Of a stretch of 64,000 nucleotides of DNA, positions 25,013 to 38,439 are shown piece after piece. Position 1 is the stretch's first letter, and the number at the start of each line of letters is the position of its first letter. A program made the position numbers and the translations under genes. The notes under the pieces are model-generated. The model was not told the origin of the DNA. It worked only from the letters and a program-made list of their open reading frames with translations, and did not search any database. The stretch is from Kudoa neothunni (taxonomy: Eukaryota > Cnidaria), in the NCBI GenBank assembly GCA_964304625.1, contig OZ199839.1:2170001-2234000 (forward strand), read 5' to 3'.

Positions 25013-25630
25013 TATATCAATATTGTGTATACATTCGATTTTCCTATATAACTCTAACATAACTAATTCTATACAAAAGTTTTATGATTTTTGGTTTGAT
25101 TTTTTGGTTATGTTAAATTTACTAATTGGATAGATAAATTTTAGAAACCACCTTAGCCTTTAATTACGCATTTTACCGCAAAAGTAAATCGATGAATGAA
25201 TTTAACCACATACTTAAAAAAGTTTAGGACTAAATTTGTGAATTAAATTTTGTTATAGATTAAATTTGATATGAATATGATAGAACTATTAACTCGGGTT
25301 GGTCGATGTGGCAAAATTGGAGAAGAGTGCTCACGATGTTTCCCCTTTTTTTAACAAACTTAGATAAAAGGAAGCATGTGTTTGATGATGTTTAATTTGA
25401 ATTCAATATGAACATCCAAGGGATTATAACAGTTTGCAACTTTATTATTCTGTGATCCAAATTTCAGGAGGAAAAATCCGGCGACCCGCCTTATGTAAAA
25501 ATAATAATTTAATCGTTGAACATAGCCATAAATTATGAATCCCATTCAATATAACAGTTAAAATACACAATTTTAATTCACAGCATAAAATGTTTAAAAA
25601 TGTAATAAAATTTTTAAAGCATTTAAGATA
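25013..25630. other. No supported gene
   Basis: AT-rich stretch between the SAP30BP promoter and the pogo-like element. Nothing recognised. Confidence 0.5.
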
Positions 25631-27293
25631 CAGTCGAACCTGGATATAGCGAGGTTTTTGGGCGGTCCCGTAAAACCGCGCTATACAGAGGCCCCTCACA
25701 ATACTTACGACTCGCACCTGCGCGTTAATGGAGAAAGTTATGGTTTTATTCGTTTAATTGTTTTCTAATGAAAAAATTATTCCTTTTTGATTTTATTAAA
25801 ACAAATATCGGATTCAATGTTATAAGATATAGACGCGAATAGTTGGTCTAAACGAATTAATTGACAACTAATCTAAATCAACTGTAACGATTAAACCTCT
25901 TGTGGTAAACCTAAAATACCAATATGCTCGGTTTAAATCGTCTAGTTGTGAAATGGATATTTCTTTTTGAAAATAAATTTTGATCTCTAAACACAAAAAT
26001 ACACTTTTAACCCCAAACATGTTCTATTGGCTTTTAAGATATAAGGTATAACAATTTTTTCCACTCATTTTTGATAAAAAAATTTAATTTCTATTAACAA
26101 GAATTAATTTTATACAAAATATATTAATGTTCACTTTTTATATTGGTTTTAATCGTTTCCATCAAAAATTGACGTACTCTAACATAATTTATTCTTCAAA
26201 GTATTAATTCAGATGGAAAAATTGTGTTTATTAGATAAAACGCGTAATTCAACTACATAAAATGATAAATTAAGTTTGAAAGAAATTAATTTATGATGAG
26301 AAATATATATATATATCAATTTTCATTATTTTTTATATTCTTTGTAATTTATATTTGAATAAAACGTTTGTTTGCCAAATGTGAGCTTTAGTCCATTATT
26401 GGACGTAAATAAAATAAACCCAGCAGGATCAGCCTTGCATAAATCCTATTCTTCGCGCATTAAGTTCAATCTTAATGTTACCTATAGTCTCCACTTTAGC
26501 TACTTCTTCTTTCATTTCTAGATACACTTTTTTAGGCAAGGCTAAACATTCTTAATTCACATGCTGAAGTGTTATGTTAGAGCATATTTATCTCAAAGTT
26601 ATCGTTTTCAAAAATATTTTAATTTTAAATGAAATATAAATGTTCCTTGTATGCTATTATCGACATGTGCAATATTTTCAAATGGGGTTTCGTTCTAAAT
26701 GATTTTAAGTAAAATTATAAATAGCATGAATATTTTTGATTTATTTAAACAATTAATGATGAATAAGGAATAAACTTTATCCCAAGATTTTTCTGGGGTT
26801 CTAATATGATCTAATAATGTAAATTTTGGTTCGAAGCTCTCCTTCATATACTAGAATGTCTAGAAAAAGGATACTTCGATAGTGGTATTCTAAATAATAT
26901 ATTATTCCAACATCCATTGGCTGCACACAACTAGCAATATTCCTTGGAAGATTAAAAAATTACATTTGCGAGAAGCAGGAAAAATTTTCCAATTGACAAT
27001 CTTTTCTATTGTAAGAAATATCGTAATAATAATACTGTGCTTATTTTTACAGGGTATTGCCCAACGATGATCGACCTGAAAATTCTCAAACGAAAATTAA
27101 AACTGACGCAGCTATCATGTAGATTAAATTATTTATTTTTTCGGCCTCTATTCCTCTAACTCTCTTGTTTGATTTATAAAATTCTATAATAATTAGTTGC
27201 ATTCTAACTATCCAGAAACCTTACTATAACCGGCCACCAACTTCGTAAAAGCATCGCAATATGAAGGAACCTCGTTATATCCAAGTCCGACTG
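25631..27293 (+). mobile_element. Pogo/Tigger-like DNA transposon, non-autonomous or decayed
   Basis: Ends CAGTCGAACCTGGATATAGCG and CGTTATATCCAAGTCCGACTG form an inverted repeat of the pogo/Tigger kind, flanked by TA on both sides (25629-25630 and 27294-27295). The 1663-bp interior has no long frame. Weak coding-like sequence on the minus strand near 26385-26560 may be transposase remnant. A fragment of the same family lies at about 11750-12132. Confidence 0.75.
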
Positions 27294-28041
27294 TAGTAAT
27301 AATACAAATTTCACTTAAAAAAATCTTAATTTAGACTTCTTTGGGTTAATATGTAAATATTAATGTTCCAAAATTACATCATTTTGAATCTGATAAGTCC
27401 TACACACTATTTTATATTATTTAATTAGAGAAATCTAAAAAACATAAAAATTAAAAAGATTTATTTTGTGGAATATAAGAAGATTTATATAATTTATGTC
27501 ATATATCGGCCCCTTAGTTATAAAATTTATTTAATTATATTTTGTGAATAATGAGAGACAATTGATATTGGTATTTAAATTATATTTGTCTTTTATAAGC
27601 GTGTCCTCCCCAGCAACGTAATAATTATCAAATAGATTGTTATATGATAATTAATTTACTTTGATCGGATGAAATTCATTTAAAATTAATTTTTTTGTTA
27701 TATGAGGGTTTTATAGTTGAAACTGAACCATAAAATTCAAAAATACAATAAGTAGAAATTAATTAGAAATAGGGGCCAAAGAAAATAAGAAGAAACAACG
27801 ATTTTAGATCGAAAAGAGTAGAGCCAAAATTATCCTTATTATATTTGAGTAATTATTTCGTTAAATTTAGTAAATTATTTTTGGATGTTAATATTATTTT
27901 TGTTGCTTCCATTTAAACCCGAGAAGCATGAGAATAAGACAAAATTGGACATCATCTTTTCATTTAATCCTATGTTTCAAATTAAATTTTCTATCTATTA
28001 CAAAAAATTTTGTTGTATAAGTTTTGCGAACTCATCATTAA
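27294..28041. other. No supported gene
   Basis: AT-rich, nothing recognised. The last four bases (TTAA) are the target duplication of the next element. Confidence 0.5.
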
Positions 28042-28291
28042 CCCTTAAAGGATAACCTTCAGTTTCATGCGCCCATCTTTATATTATTTTGTTTATAAAT
28101 TTTGTTGTTATTGCATGTTATATTTTGTGTATATTCGTCAGAATTTCATCTACATTTTTAAAAAAGCATTATTTACCGACCGACATCATAAATAAGTTAA
28201 TGGTTTGGCGAAATTACACAAATTATAGCAGATTTTACAACAAAATAATAGGGAGGGTGGACGCGCGAATCCAATGGTTAGTCGTTAAGGG
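28042..28291. mobile_element. TTAA-target MITE (piggyBac-like)
   Basis: 250 bp with ends CCCTTAAAGGATAACC and GGTTAGTCGTTAAGGG as an imperfect inverted repeat. It is flanked by TTAA at 28038-28041 and 28292-28295. TTAA duplication is the mark of piggyBac mobilisation. No coding capacity. Confidence 0.65.
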
Positions 28292-28295
28292 TTAA

Positions 28296-29958
28296 TTCCA
28301 AGCTAAATTACTCATACGCGTGCATATGCACCGCAAAAGTCAATTTAAGTTTCAATTGTTGTCGTGCATGTAATCTGCATGTAATCAATTTTATAATCTA
28401 AGATAATATTGCAAAAGCGTAATGTAGGTCGAAATCATGGTTATATTTATATTAAAAAATATTTTTTAATGGGTCAATTTATTAAATATACCAAGTATAA
28501 ATCAAAATCAATACGGTAGAGACTGTCGATTCAAAATATTAAATTCAACGAATCACAGCTATCAAATGATTTATTCTTAATTTTTTTAATGCTAAAGTTA
28601 AAAAATTATTACAGAAATATGCTTTAATTATGAATCCAACATAATCCTTTCTGGTAATAGTTTACACTATATTAAGAAATTTAAATCAATAATTATAGTC
28701 CAATGTATTATTTTATTCTTAAAAAAATAAATTCTAACTGAAACAACAACGGAAAAATGATTAACACAAATGTTATATTATTAGTTCTTTACCTTTCATA
28801 AACAGCCATGCTCTGGAGAATATTCATCATATTTTCCTCAGGTCAGTTGGCTCAATTGAACTACTCAAAATAATTATTCTTATCCATAAGTGAATGTTTA
28901 AAATCATTGAATAACGTAAATTCTTCATAAGAATCATCGCTAGATTCCTTTGTCTATTAAAGTCTGATTTATAACGTGAGTAATATCCGTGATATCTTCA
29001 CGATTATCAAAATAAAATCTATAACACCTCAAATGGTGTAGCTAATTACAACTATACCAACTCAAATTTTTTCATTTTGTAAAATTTAGCCATTAAGACT
29101 TTTCTAAGCTGACCCTATTTTGGAAATATTTGTATCAAACCATTTTAAAACTTAAAATATTAAATAAAAATAAGAAATGTATTTTGGCGACAGCTTATCC
29201 ATATTTTCTTATTTTAAAATTTTATTGAAAAATTTTATAAAAATCGTAATCTTCATTATAAATACAATAATATATAACAGAGGAATACCCAAAGTTTGAG
29301 ATTTGTAAGTACAAGGACTTTTGAAAAATTCACATTATAATTTCATTTATGATCAAATAAATACATAATCTATTCGACGAATTAATATAAGTAATCTCGT
29401 AAGGTAAACAAGAGATAAAAAAGATAAACAAATGATTTACAGCCACCGTAGACTGATCTATTATGCACACTCCTTATTTAAGTCATACCAAAATTTTATT
29501 GCACTTTGTGAGCAGAATGCATTAGCTTAAGTCGATATATTTTGTAATATTAAAATTAAATACAGACCAATGTATTTTAAACTTCAACTTGTAACATTTT
29601 AAATACATTAAAACTAAAAAATGTAAATTTCAATTTGTAATAATTATTTTTTTATAATTTTAAAAACTATAAATCGAAGTTTAATAATGTGAACATGTAA
29701 TAACATTAATATTTATATTGAATTGAGATATGAAGGTCGTAAATAGGCTAGATTTTCTATCTATTTATCGCGCAAGCGCATTTAGCGTAGTAAAGTAATC
29801 AAAAAATCCATTCTAAATTTTTAAACTGGATTAATAGTTAATTATAATTTTCATAAAAATAATGTTTTTACTTTTAATAAAAATTCAGAAATAATGATTA
29901 ATGACTACTAACCAAAAATTGCTATTTAGATTGAAACGCGCAAACTCTACAACCCAAA
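28296..29958. other. APC1 upstream region, no gene
   Basis: AT-rich. About 28796-28990 resembles 40677-40862 in the same orientation (shared AAACAG, CATG and ATCATATTTTCC blocks), suggesting two copies of an old element. Otherwise nothing until the palindrome at 29769. Confidence 0.4.
29769..29780. promoter_or_regulatory. NRF1-like palindrome upstream of APC1
   Basis: CGCGCAAGCGCA, about 180 bases before the APC1 start and GC-rich in a strongly AT-rich region. Confidence 0.5.
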
Positions 29959-32900
29959 ATGGACCGAAACAAGGTATCATCAAACCTTGTTGCCTTCCCC
30001 GGTTTGGAATCTTTGCTGAAAAAACATTTGATGTATTATGATAAATCTCAAATTAAAATACAAAGTGAGATGAGTGTTAACAAACACCCCTTATTCCAAC
30101 AGAACTATTACAATGTTTATCTGTGTTATGGAAAACGTGTTATTATCGCAAGATACCTCAACAACAGTGCTTTGGTTGTTGATTCGGTGATGTATAGATT
30201 TGGTTTTGAGGTGGAAAAAGTGCATGAGGGTTTGATTGAATCTGAATCCTCAAGCACTATTACCTCACAAGAGTTGGTCCCCTGTTATTATGTAGTAGGG
30301 AAAAAAAGTGTTTGTGCGATAAATGACACCAACCGTTGGCTTACATGCAATTTTAAAACAAATATCATTGACAGTTTGGTTATTCCCGCAGTTTGTGAAA
30401 CCACACTGAATGGCTATCGTTCTACAAAAGATGCAATTTGTTGGGGTTTAATTCTTGGGTTTGGTCATAACAAAAACTCTCAAAACAACACCTATGAATA
30501 TTACATCTACCGGAATCCTTACGAAAAACTTATTAGTATATGTTTGCCTGTTTCATACACCGACCAAAATACACACACTGGCACTACCACTAGAGTTTAT
30601 GAAGGTGCTTATGCCGATAAAGTGTGCTCCGCTGTGCGAAAGTCTGGTTTCAGACTTTTTTCCGTTTTCCATCGTGCTGTTAACGATCAAGGAGAAATCG
30701 ATTATTCATCTATTATGTTGATGGGCTACAATAATAGTCGACAGTCTCTCTCATTTTGGATGATTTCCGAGGAACACATCATTAGATGTAGATCGCCGAC
30801 TGTTCAAGACTATAACGTTGATACTAATGTTTATCCAACCAACAATATCACCTTTATGACCCGTGATGTGAATGCTGAGAAATCAAAAATGTCGATTTTT
30901 GATATTGATAATGGTACAAAAAAGGTTTTAAATCAACGTTCCTCAAGTCGTTTCAGTTTGAATTTTCACTTCCGAAATTCTTCCAACAACAACACGATTC
31001 CCTCTGAAAGTGGTCTCAACCTAGATACAAAAGTTGATTTAACTGCCTCATTGAATGGGCACTCGTTCAACGATTCCTTTTTCAACAGCACAACCAATTT
31101 CTGTCCTACATCTAGTTTTGCCTCCACTACAATTCCAAATCTTGCGCTAAGAACCAATGCCAAACCTGATGCATCATTTTTTGAGAACGAGGATTTAGTT
31201 GGTGTTGGTGTGGCCGGAGTTGTTACTGCTACAAAGATGGAATCTCGAATAGATTCACCTCTAACATTCAAAAACATTGCTGAATTGCGCGTCAAAGTGT
31301 TGTTTGATCAAAAAAATCGGTTGAATTGTGTTTGTTTTTTCTCCCCATCAGCTAGATCGGTTAACTGTATCAAGCTGTGCAATCAAACACCGGACAATTA
31401 TGTCGAAAAATCTAAGTTTGTGATATATGATGTTATAGATTGTTGTACTGTTGATCGACATTCTCGTGGAATTGGTCAAGATTACTTGGCCGTATTGTTA
31501 GTTGTTAATGTTACCAATCCTCCAGGTCGATTATGTTCTATTGTGGTGTATTCAGAGATGAATACGTTGTATGAGATTGTTACACCATATACTGAACCAT
31601 GTGCTCCATTGAAACTGTGGATTATATCCAAATTTGATCATCTTATGGTGCATAGTTTGATTGAAGATTCATATTTGGTGCAGTTGCCAACTTACGAACG
31701 ACTGAACAACCTTGTATGTGTGTTTATGAGGTGTATCAAAGCCAATCAATCGGATCCAAGTTTGTACGATCGATTACAAAATTTTATGTATAAAAGAAAT
31801 ATTAGAAGAGCTAACCCAAAATTTTCAGCTTTTCAGAGATTTATCTATCGATTTTGGTGTTTTATCGAGGGTATGTTGAGTATGGAAACACAGAACGATA
31901 TCATCAATTCTTTTTCCAGCAGCAGCAGTAGGAGTAGTAGTAGCAGTAATAGCTATGGAATGGATCCCACAATCGACTTAAACATCATTATGCAATACGC
32001 CAAAGCATTAACACTCAATAGTCGAATTCTCTCACTCGATAGAAACATCTTTACATCAGCCATCAACGCGGATTTATTTCACATCGCTCACGCTCTCAAT
32101 GCTACCCTTAGTATAGTGAACATGGATAGGACGATTGAAAGGAATAATATTCTTATGTTGGAATTGATTTTGAGGATTATTGTTCACGACCTTGAACTGC
32201 AAACTGTGACCAGTACATATTTTACTGCAGTACAGCCTGACTTTGTTGATAATAACCACCACCAAGAAACTAATATATTAACAGCTGGAATCATCACACA
32301 TTTGAACGAGTTGTTACAGAAAGTATGGGATAAAGATGTGAGTTATGAGTTTGTGTCTGATTCGGTGGATTGTTTTTTCGAACAAGTGAAACAACTGCAA
32401 CCCATACCCGATACACCTCTTCACTCGATGATACGATCTGTTGATGGTGGTGATGTGGTTGAAAATTCGTTGCCATTTCCGGTGAAATTGCTTCTTTGTT
32501 GCGTGCGTGCAGTTGCCAAAGATCGTCAAAATCATACTTTATACTGGAAGAAAAGCGACAGTTGTTATGAGCTTGATCGATCCAATACAAGTAACTTTAA
32601 ATTACTCCAGCCAAAAAACATCTTTGAAGGTGATATCGAGTTGAATAATGTTTGTGTGGTTCATTACGAACAACGTCCACCAAAAATGATAAGTATTTTC
32701 AAAAACTTCTGTTGGTCCAGCCCGATAGTGTTCCCAATTGAGGAAGACGTTTTCAAAAAGGTAGAAGCTGAAATTGAGCATAGGATCGATAATCCTCCAT
32801 CAGGATTTTCCAATCATACAGGCGGTCGAAATAATTATCGTGTTGCTTTGGCTAATGCGAAACACTCTCACGCACTCCATTTCCATTTAGCCAAACCATA

Positions 32901-35900
32901 CGGTCTTACATTTTTAGATTTTAACTGTCACTACAACTATAAAGTTGATCCAAATTCAGCAGAACCACCCATTAAAACCACTTCGCAACGTGTTGCACTT
33001 CCTGAGCACAACATTTGTCTCAAGAGTTATTACCTAATTCGTGATGGTCTTTGTTCTCATCAAGTCGATCTAAGTGTCAACTATAAAGATCAGAGTTGTT
33101 TTGAGTGGCCTCGATTTCATAATGGTGTAGCTAGAGGTTTTAATTTTATGAGTTCGCGCTCACCTCTTCTCCGTTATGACTATCTACAGTCACAGAGAGC
33201 TAAACAAAATTTGCCTCTCGGTTCCAAATTTAAAGGTGAAAGTCTCAGTATCAACTACATTCTCAATCATATCGCTTGTGGTATGCCACCAAGTGAAGGC
33301 TCGGGTTTTTTGTTTGCTGCCGGTGCTCTTGGTATATTGTACGAGCTGCCCTTGTTGTTTCCTGTATTCACTTTACAATATCTACAAAAACAAAGCAATA
33401 TGGCAGTGGCAGCTCTCCTGACCGGCCTTGGTGCTGCACATATTGGCGTCCTAACCACAGAAAACCACCCCAAACTTAGTCAACGTCTACTACGTATTCT
33501 ATCCATATATATCGATTTTTCGCCATTCACATTCAGAGATAAATATGCCACGTTGATGTATGTGGTTGGTGGCGGTGATTGTGCAAACGCATCGGAGAGA
33601 AATTTTATTGATGATCGGTTCAACCAGTCTGATCTCTCTCAACACGATACAACGTTTATGACCCAATTGTTGAATGAAACTTTTGGGATAGCCGATGATG
33701 GTCGTGCGGCAGATCATGTGAACAGCCTAACTACTTTTCATCCTCTCAATCGAGCATCTGCTATCATTGCTGCCGGCCTAATTGCTATAGCTTCGAATAG
33801 CAAAGTGGTCTGTTATGATATTCAGAGAGTGTTCTCCTATCTGCTACATCATTGTTCACAAGTGCGCTCCTTATATCACCCCAAATGTACCTTTGCTGGT
33901 AACAGGAAAAACACTGTACGATGAAATCAAGGGTGTCTATCATACGTTACTGCTTAATTGTTGTGGTGTTGGGTTGGGATTGGTTCTGTTGGGTAAAGGT
34001 TCGGAAGATTGCCCCAACGATATTTGCGATTCTTTCACCAAATGTATCACTCAAGTCGATGCTCACAACTACAAATCCGTCCACGCTCTTGTGATCTGTC
34101 TCACGTTGGTGAATTTGTCAAATCAGAATTTGGTGGTTGCCGATTATTTGAAAGTTTGCGAGCTTTATGAGTCGAATATTGCTCGTCTCAAACCTCAAAC
34201 TATATTTTTATGCTATTGGTGTCATTATATGATTGCGTCCCAACTGGTGTACTTGACTGAGGAATGGATAATCAGCAATCTCAATGGACCTTTGAACACT
34301 ATCTATATGCATTTTTGTGATTCACTCAACAATGAATCCCAATTTAGACTCAATTTCTCCGATATACCCCCTCTGCAGGCTGTGTGGAGTGTGATTGGTG
34401 GGTGTTGTTATGCGGTTGCTTTCAAATATTGTGCTACTGCCAACTGCAATGCCTATTCACTTGTGTTCAACTTCTATGGGAAATTAATCAGACATCTCTC
34501 TTTGATCAAAAATTGTAATTATCAACTGTTTCTTGGTTGAATTGTATAAAAATGATTTTAGACAGTTACAAAATGAGACCAACACTGAGATATTTGAATG
34601 TGATTCAAGCAAGAATGCTTTTCTCAATCGCCTTGATTTATGCGGGAACTTGTGATAAATTTATTAAGAGCTTGATTTTGCATGCACTGAAAAGTCACGA
34701 AACTATCATTGAATTCAACAAATTGTTAAATGTACACACTCCCGATTATGTAATGTCTGCGGCCTCTGGGAATATTGGCCATGAAGAATTCACTTTGTTG
34801 TATGGTGCACTTGGAATTCTTTGCCTTGGAAACGGCACCCAAACTTTTACCATAGATAGATTAGAAAGCTTGGCAATGTTGTTTGTCTCGTTCACACCAG
34901 ATTATGCGGCACATCCTTCAATTGAATCAGAGTGTTTTCATCCCACTCGTCATTTGTGGGCGCTTTCAACAACTCGATCAAGATTTTTGATGTTAAGATC
35001 CCGACAAAAAACAACCACTCACCCCTCCAAAACCCCAAGCCATTCTGCAACACAAAACCTCGTGGATACGTGTGTAGTGGAGGTTTATTTGAAAATACCA
35101 TCCGACAAAATTGATAATGTGCCCGAGAGTGACCAAAAAGGAGTTGTCTATTATAACCGACAGCGAAAACATTACTTATTGCCTGAATTGTCAACAATTG
35201 CTCAAATTATTATCCGTGGCCCCTTCATTAGAAGCTACAGCATGGATCATCGTACATTATCCAGCTATATTGAATACATCAGAAACCATCAAATCAATCG
35301 TCCTCTTATTGTTCAACTCGAAGATATGAAACTCACTAGCAATTATTTTGTTGCTGTGCAAACTCCCCATTTGGCTGCCTCTAATATCAAAGATATTACA
35401 GGATACACCTTGTGTAATGTCTCTGCTCGTTACCCCTACGACTTCTCCAAACTCAAGTACAGAAACATATACGAAGAGTATTACCATGTGGACAATACCG
35501 ACCTATGCCCACTATCACAAAAACTTATGCATTTGATATTAAAGCAAAAATTCTCAAAACTACAATCTTCCTCCAACCATCCTGAAGTTGAACGCTTCCA
35601 AACAATCAACGAATTGGCGAATCAATCATTCCTTAAAAACGATCATTGGTTGTTGAATCTTATCTATGAATATTTGGACTTTAGAAAGTCTTTTTCTATC
35701 TCTAATACCAAAACAGACATGCTACCAATTTACTGTGGTAGCTATTTCAGACATAATATGGACATGTTGTTGTTTGATTATGTTGAATCGAATAACTGCT
35801 GCAATGCTCATTTATTTTATGACATCTTCTGTTCGGCCGAACGTATGGATAATCCGATGCTACGTTTCTTCGTAGCATACGTAGTAAATGATATCAAAAC

Positions 35901-35940
35901 CTTGTGTTCTGGTCAATCCGATTCGTTGGATTTTTTCTAA
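29959..35940 (+). CDS. APC1: Anaphase-promoting complex subunit 1
   Basis: Largest scaffold subunit of the anaphase-promoting complex/cyclosome, the E3 ubiquitin ligase that drives cyclins and securin to destruction in mitosis. Three exons, 29959-33861, 33932-34514 and 34562-35940, join in phase over introns of 70 and 47 bp to give 1954 residues; human APC1 has 1944. The N-terminal half is a beta-rich, WD40-like region. The proteasome/cyclosome repeats start near residue 1095 (GSGFLFAAGALGILYEL, then MAVAALLTGLGAAHIGVL) and match the APC1 pattern GFLLALGL and LLLGVSAAKLG. Later repeat units lie in exon 2 (GVGLGLVLLGKG; KSVHALVICLTLVNL) and exon 3 (FTLLYGALGILCLG, FHPTRHLWALS). A Ser-rich patch around residues 650-670 comes from AGY codon repeats (31915-31955). 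The start is the first ATG of the frame. The exact first splice pair is a prediction, chosen because it restores the frame with GT-AG ends. Confidence 0.93.
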
Positions 35941-37105
35941 CTTGTTTACCAAACATTGTGTTATATGTATTTTAATTCTGTTTCCATTTCATTTTGTTGT
36001 TTCATGACTCAAATACAATTCTTTATGTAATCCGTTTGATCGCTCAGTGTTTAAATAATTTTAGAAATAACTAAAGATGATGTATTAAGTGGTTTTTCTA
36101 TTTATTTGATATGAGCTAATTAAGTCATGTTTTTCAAAAATACAGTTTTATTTTTTCCGGAATTATTTGATAATTTATATTTAATAAATTTAAGGAATAC
36201 AAAATTTTTTTATTAGTATCACTGAGTTTTTTGTTAGATTGGAAAACGCAGGGTTGAAATAATTTAAATTTTAGATATTAGTAAAAAAATCCTTTTTATG
36301 ATTTATTAAACATTTGTAATTGACTAAATCTTAATTTTTAAAATAAAATCTCTGTTCATGATTGCCAGGGCAATTTTTGGGCTAATTCAAATATTTGATT
36401 ATATACGGTAGTGAGTTATAGGTTGCGTGTGCTACAAACTATAATTAATAGTTAAATTCATTATGGTTTTATATTTAGCTTTTTTATTCAAATTTTAATT
36501 CATCAATTTAATAATTTATTCTGTATATAGTTAGAAATTTCCAAACAACGTTAAGGATATTAAGTTTAAGAGAGCAATTTCACTTTATAAAATTATTAAA
36601 CAGTTTAGTGCAAATATTTCTTAATAAAATTCTTGATATAACGGTACGTACAGCGGTAATAAGTTACGCTATATATATCTTTTAAATTTTATAAAATATT
36701 TTAAAAGTGAATAGTTATTTATTGATTGTCAAGAATATTTTTTAAATTTTAAACAATTAAAGGAACGAATTTCTTTCAAGATTTTTTGGTCTACTTCACT
36801 TCATATAAAGATAGTTACATTATTTTTGAACTATAGGGAAAAGGGTTCTTTATGCCAAGGGAATAAATGGACTTAGTATTTAATTTATATGATATGCTTT
36901 ATTTAAATACCAATCTAGATTGTGACACTCATTAGATATACTGAAAAATTCATTAAAAAATGTTTTTAATATTTTAATCAAAATGTACTTTTCTAAATAA
37001 AAATCCGCGAGAATCGTACAGAATGGTTGCAAGATTTATACTATCTTTTATTGAGAATTATGAAATTATCTGGACTAATCTTTGTGTTCTATAAGCCATC
37101 TAATG
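35941..37105. other. No supported gene
   Basis: AT-rich sequence 3' of APC1. The last eight bases (37098-37105) are one arm of the hAT target duplication. Confidence 0.5.
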
Positions 37106-38431
37106 CAAGGGTTCTCAACCGGGGGTAAATTTACCCCTTGGGGATAAAATTTAAATGAGAGAAAGTAAATTAAATGACAAAAATTAGATAGGGAGAATTT
37201 TTGCATGATGGGTTTGTGACGTCCTTGCGGAATTCTAAGGAATACCTTATTCAGGCAATTAAACACAATAAGAATTGGGAAAAATTTCTTAAAATGTTAT
37301 TAGGAAAAAGTTTTTAACATCTATTTATAAAAAATTTTCTCAATCTCCTTTTTTATGCCTCGTTTATCTTATAGCGGTATAGCCTAATAATAATAATGCT
37401 TAAAATGACCATTTTCATGGTAAATAATAATAAAGTGTCGTTAGTTTTGACTATTTTTAATTATTTTTAGTTCGAAAGAACGTAGGATTGCGAAAGAATT
37501 CATTTGATTTAGCAGAATCTAAAAAATAAAATCTGTATACTATTTGGGTGAGTTGATGGGATTAAAAATTGTCATGATGCAAACATACGTGCTTTTTGGG
37601 ACCAGAATTTACACCTTAAATAGCCTCTTGTATAGCGAACTAGCATAAAAACCCAAATCAGCGTTTCTTAACTTTTTTTCTATCGAGCCTCACTTCTTAA
37701 AAAAAGTTCCGCACCCCATCTCTTTCAATAGTATTGATTTTTTTACTTAAACTATTGATAATTTTGAATAAAGCTCCCCATCACATTAAAATTTGAAAGA
37801 AATTAATATATACATATTTTTTCATTAAAATGTATTCGATCAAATCTAATTTAATTTATCGATGGACCTAATAAATTAACATCTTCACTTGTTTATTCCA
37901 TCCAAAACTACAAATAAAACTCAAAATGATCTTACCTTCGTTAGGAAAGACTTTCGTGTATACAGGGTTTTTGAGTCAAAATTAAATAGTATAAATACAA
38001 AAGCAATCAATATTATATTAGATTTAATCAAAAAAATGGATATATGATTCTTAATGAGACAAGATTGGGATTTAAACCATTCTGATTCTATTCGGATAAA
38101 TACGCATTAAATATTATTATTAACTTGTATATAATTAATCATTACTTTTTGTATTTTTTATGATATTAACCGCCACTTAAAAATCAGCGATATCGAAAAT
38201 CGCGATACTGGCTTCAAAGTACGTCATACTACCCAATTATCTCATCATTATCTATGTCATACCAATAATAAGGATTTTCCGCGTTTCACCAGAATGGTTC
38301 ATTAAACGTTCGAAAATTTCTATGCCCACCGGTAGGGGGTAGAACCCACGTTGGGAAACATGCTTTAAGGTAAATATGAATTTAGCCTTCAAGTTAGGGG
38401 GTAAATTTGAAAAAACAGTTGAGAACCCCTG
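37106..38431. mobile_element. Non-autonomous hAT element with perfect 8-bp target duplication
   Basis: Ends CAAGGGTTCTCAACCGGGGG and GTTGAGAACCCCTG form a hAT inverted repeat. Both sides carry ATCTAATG (37098-37105 and 38432-38439). Inside, about 37661-38360 has a second pair of hAT-like ends (CAGCGTTTCTTAAC and GTTGGGAAACATG), so a smaller element may be nested. No transposase frame survives. Confidence 0.82.
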
Positions 38432-38439
38432 ATCTAATG

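Noticed and set aside
28089-28295. 68-codon frame with a hydrophobic start
   Set aside because: It lies inside the TTAA MITE and ends in its terminal repeat, so it is chance coding.
33815-34540. Separate 241-residue gene downstream of APC1
   Set aside because: It is the second APC1 exon. A 70-bp GT-AG intron restores the frame and the PC-repeat pattern continues.
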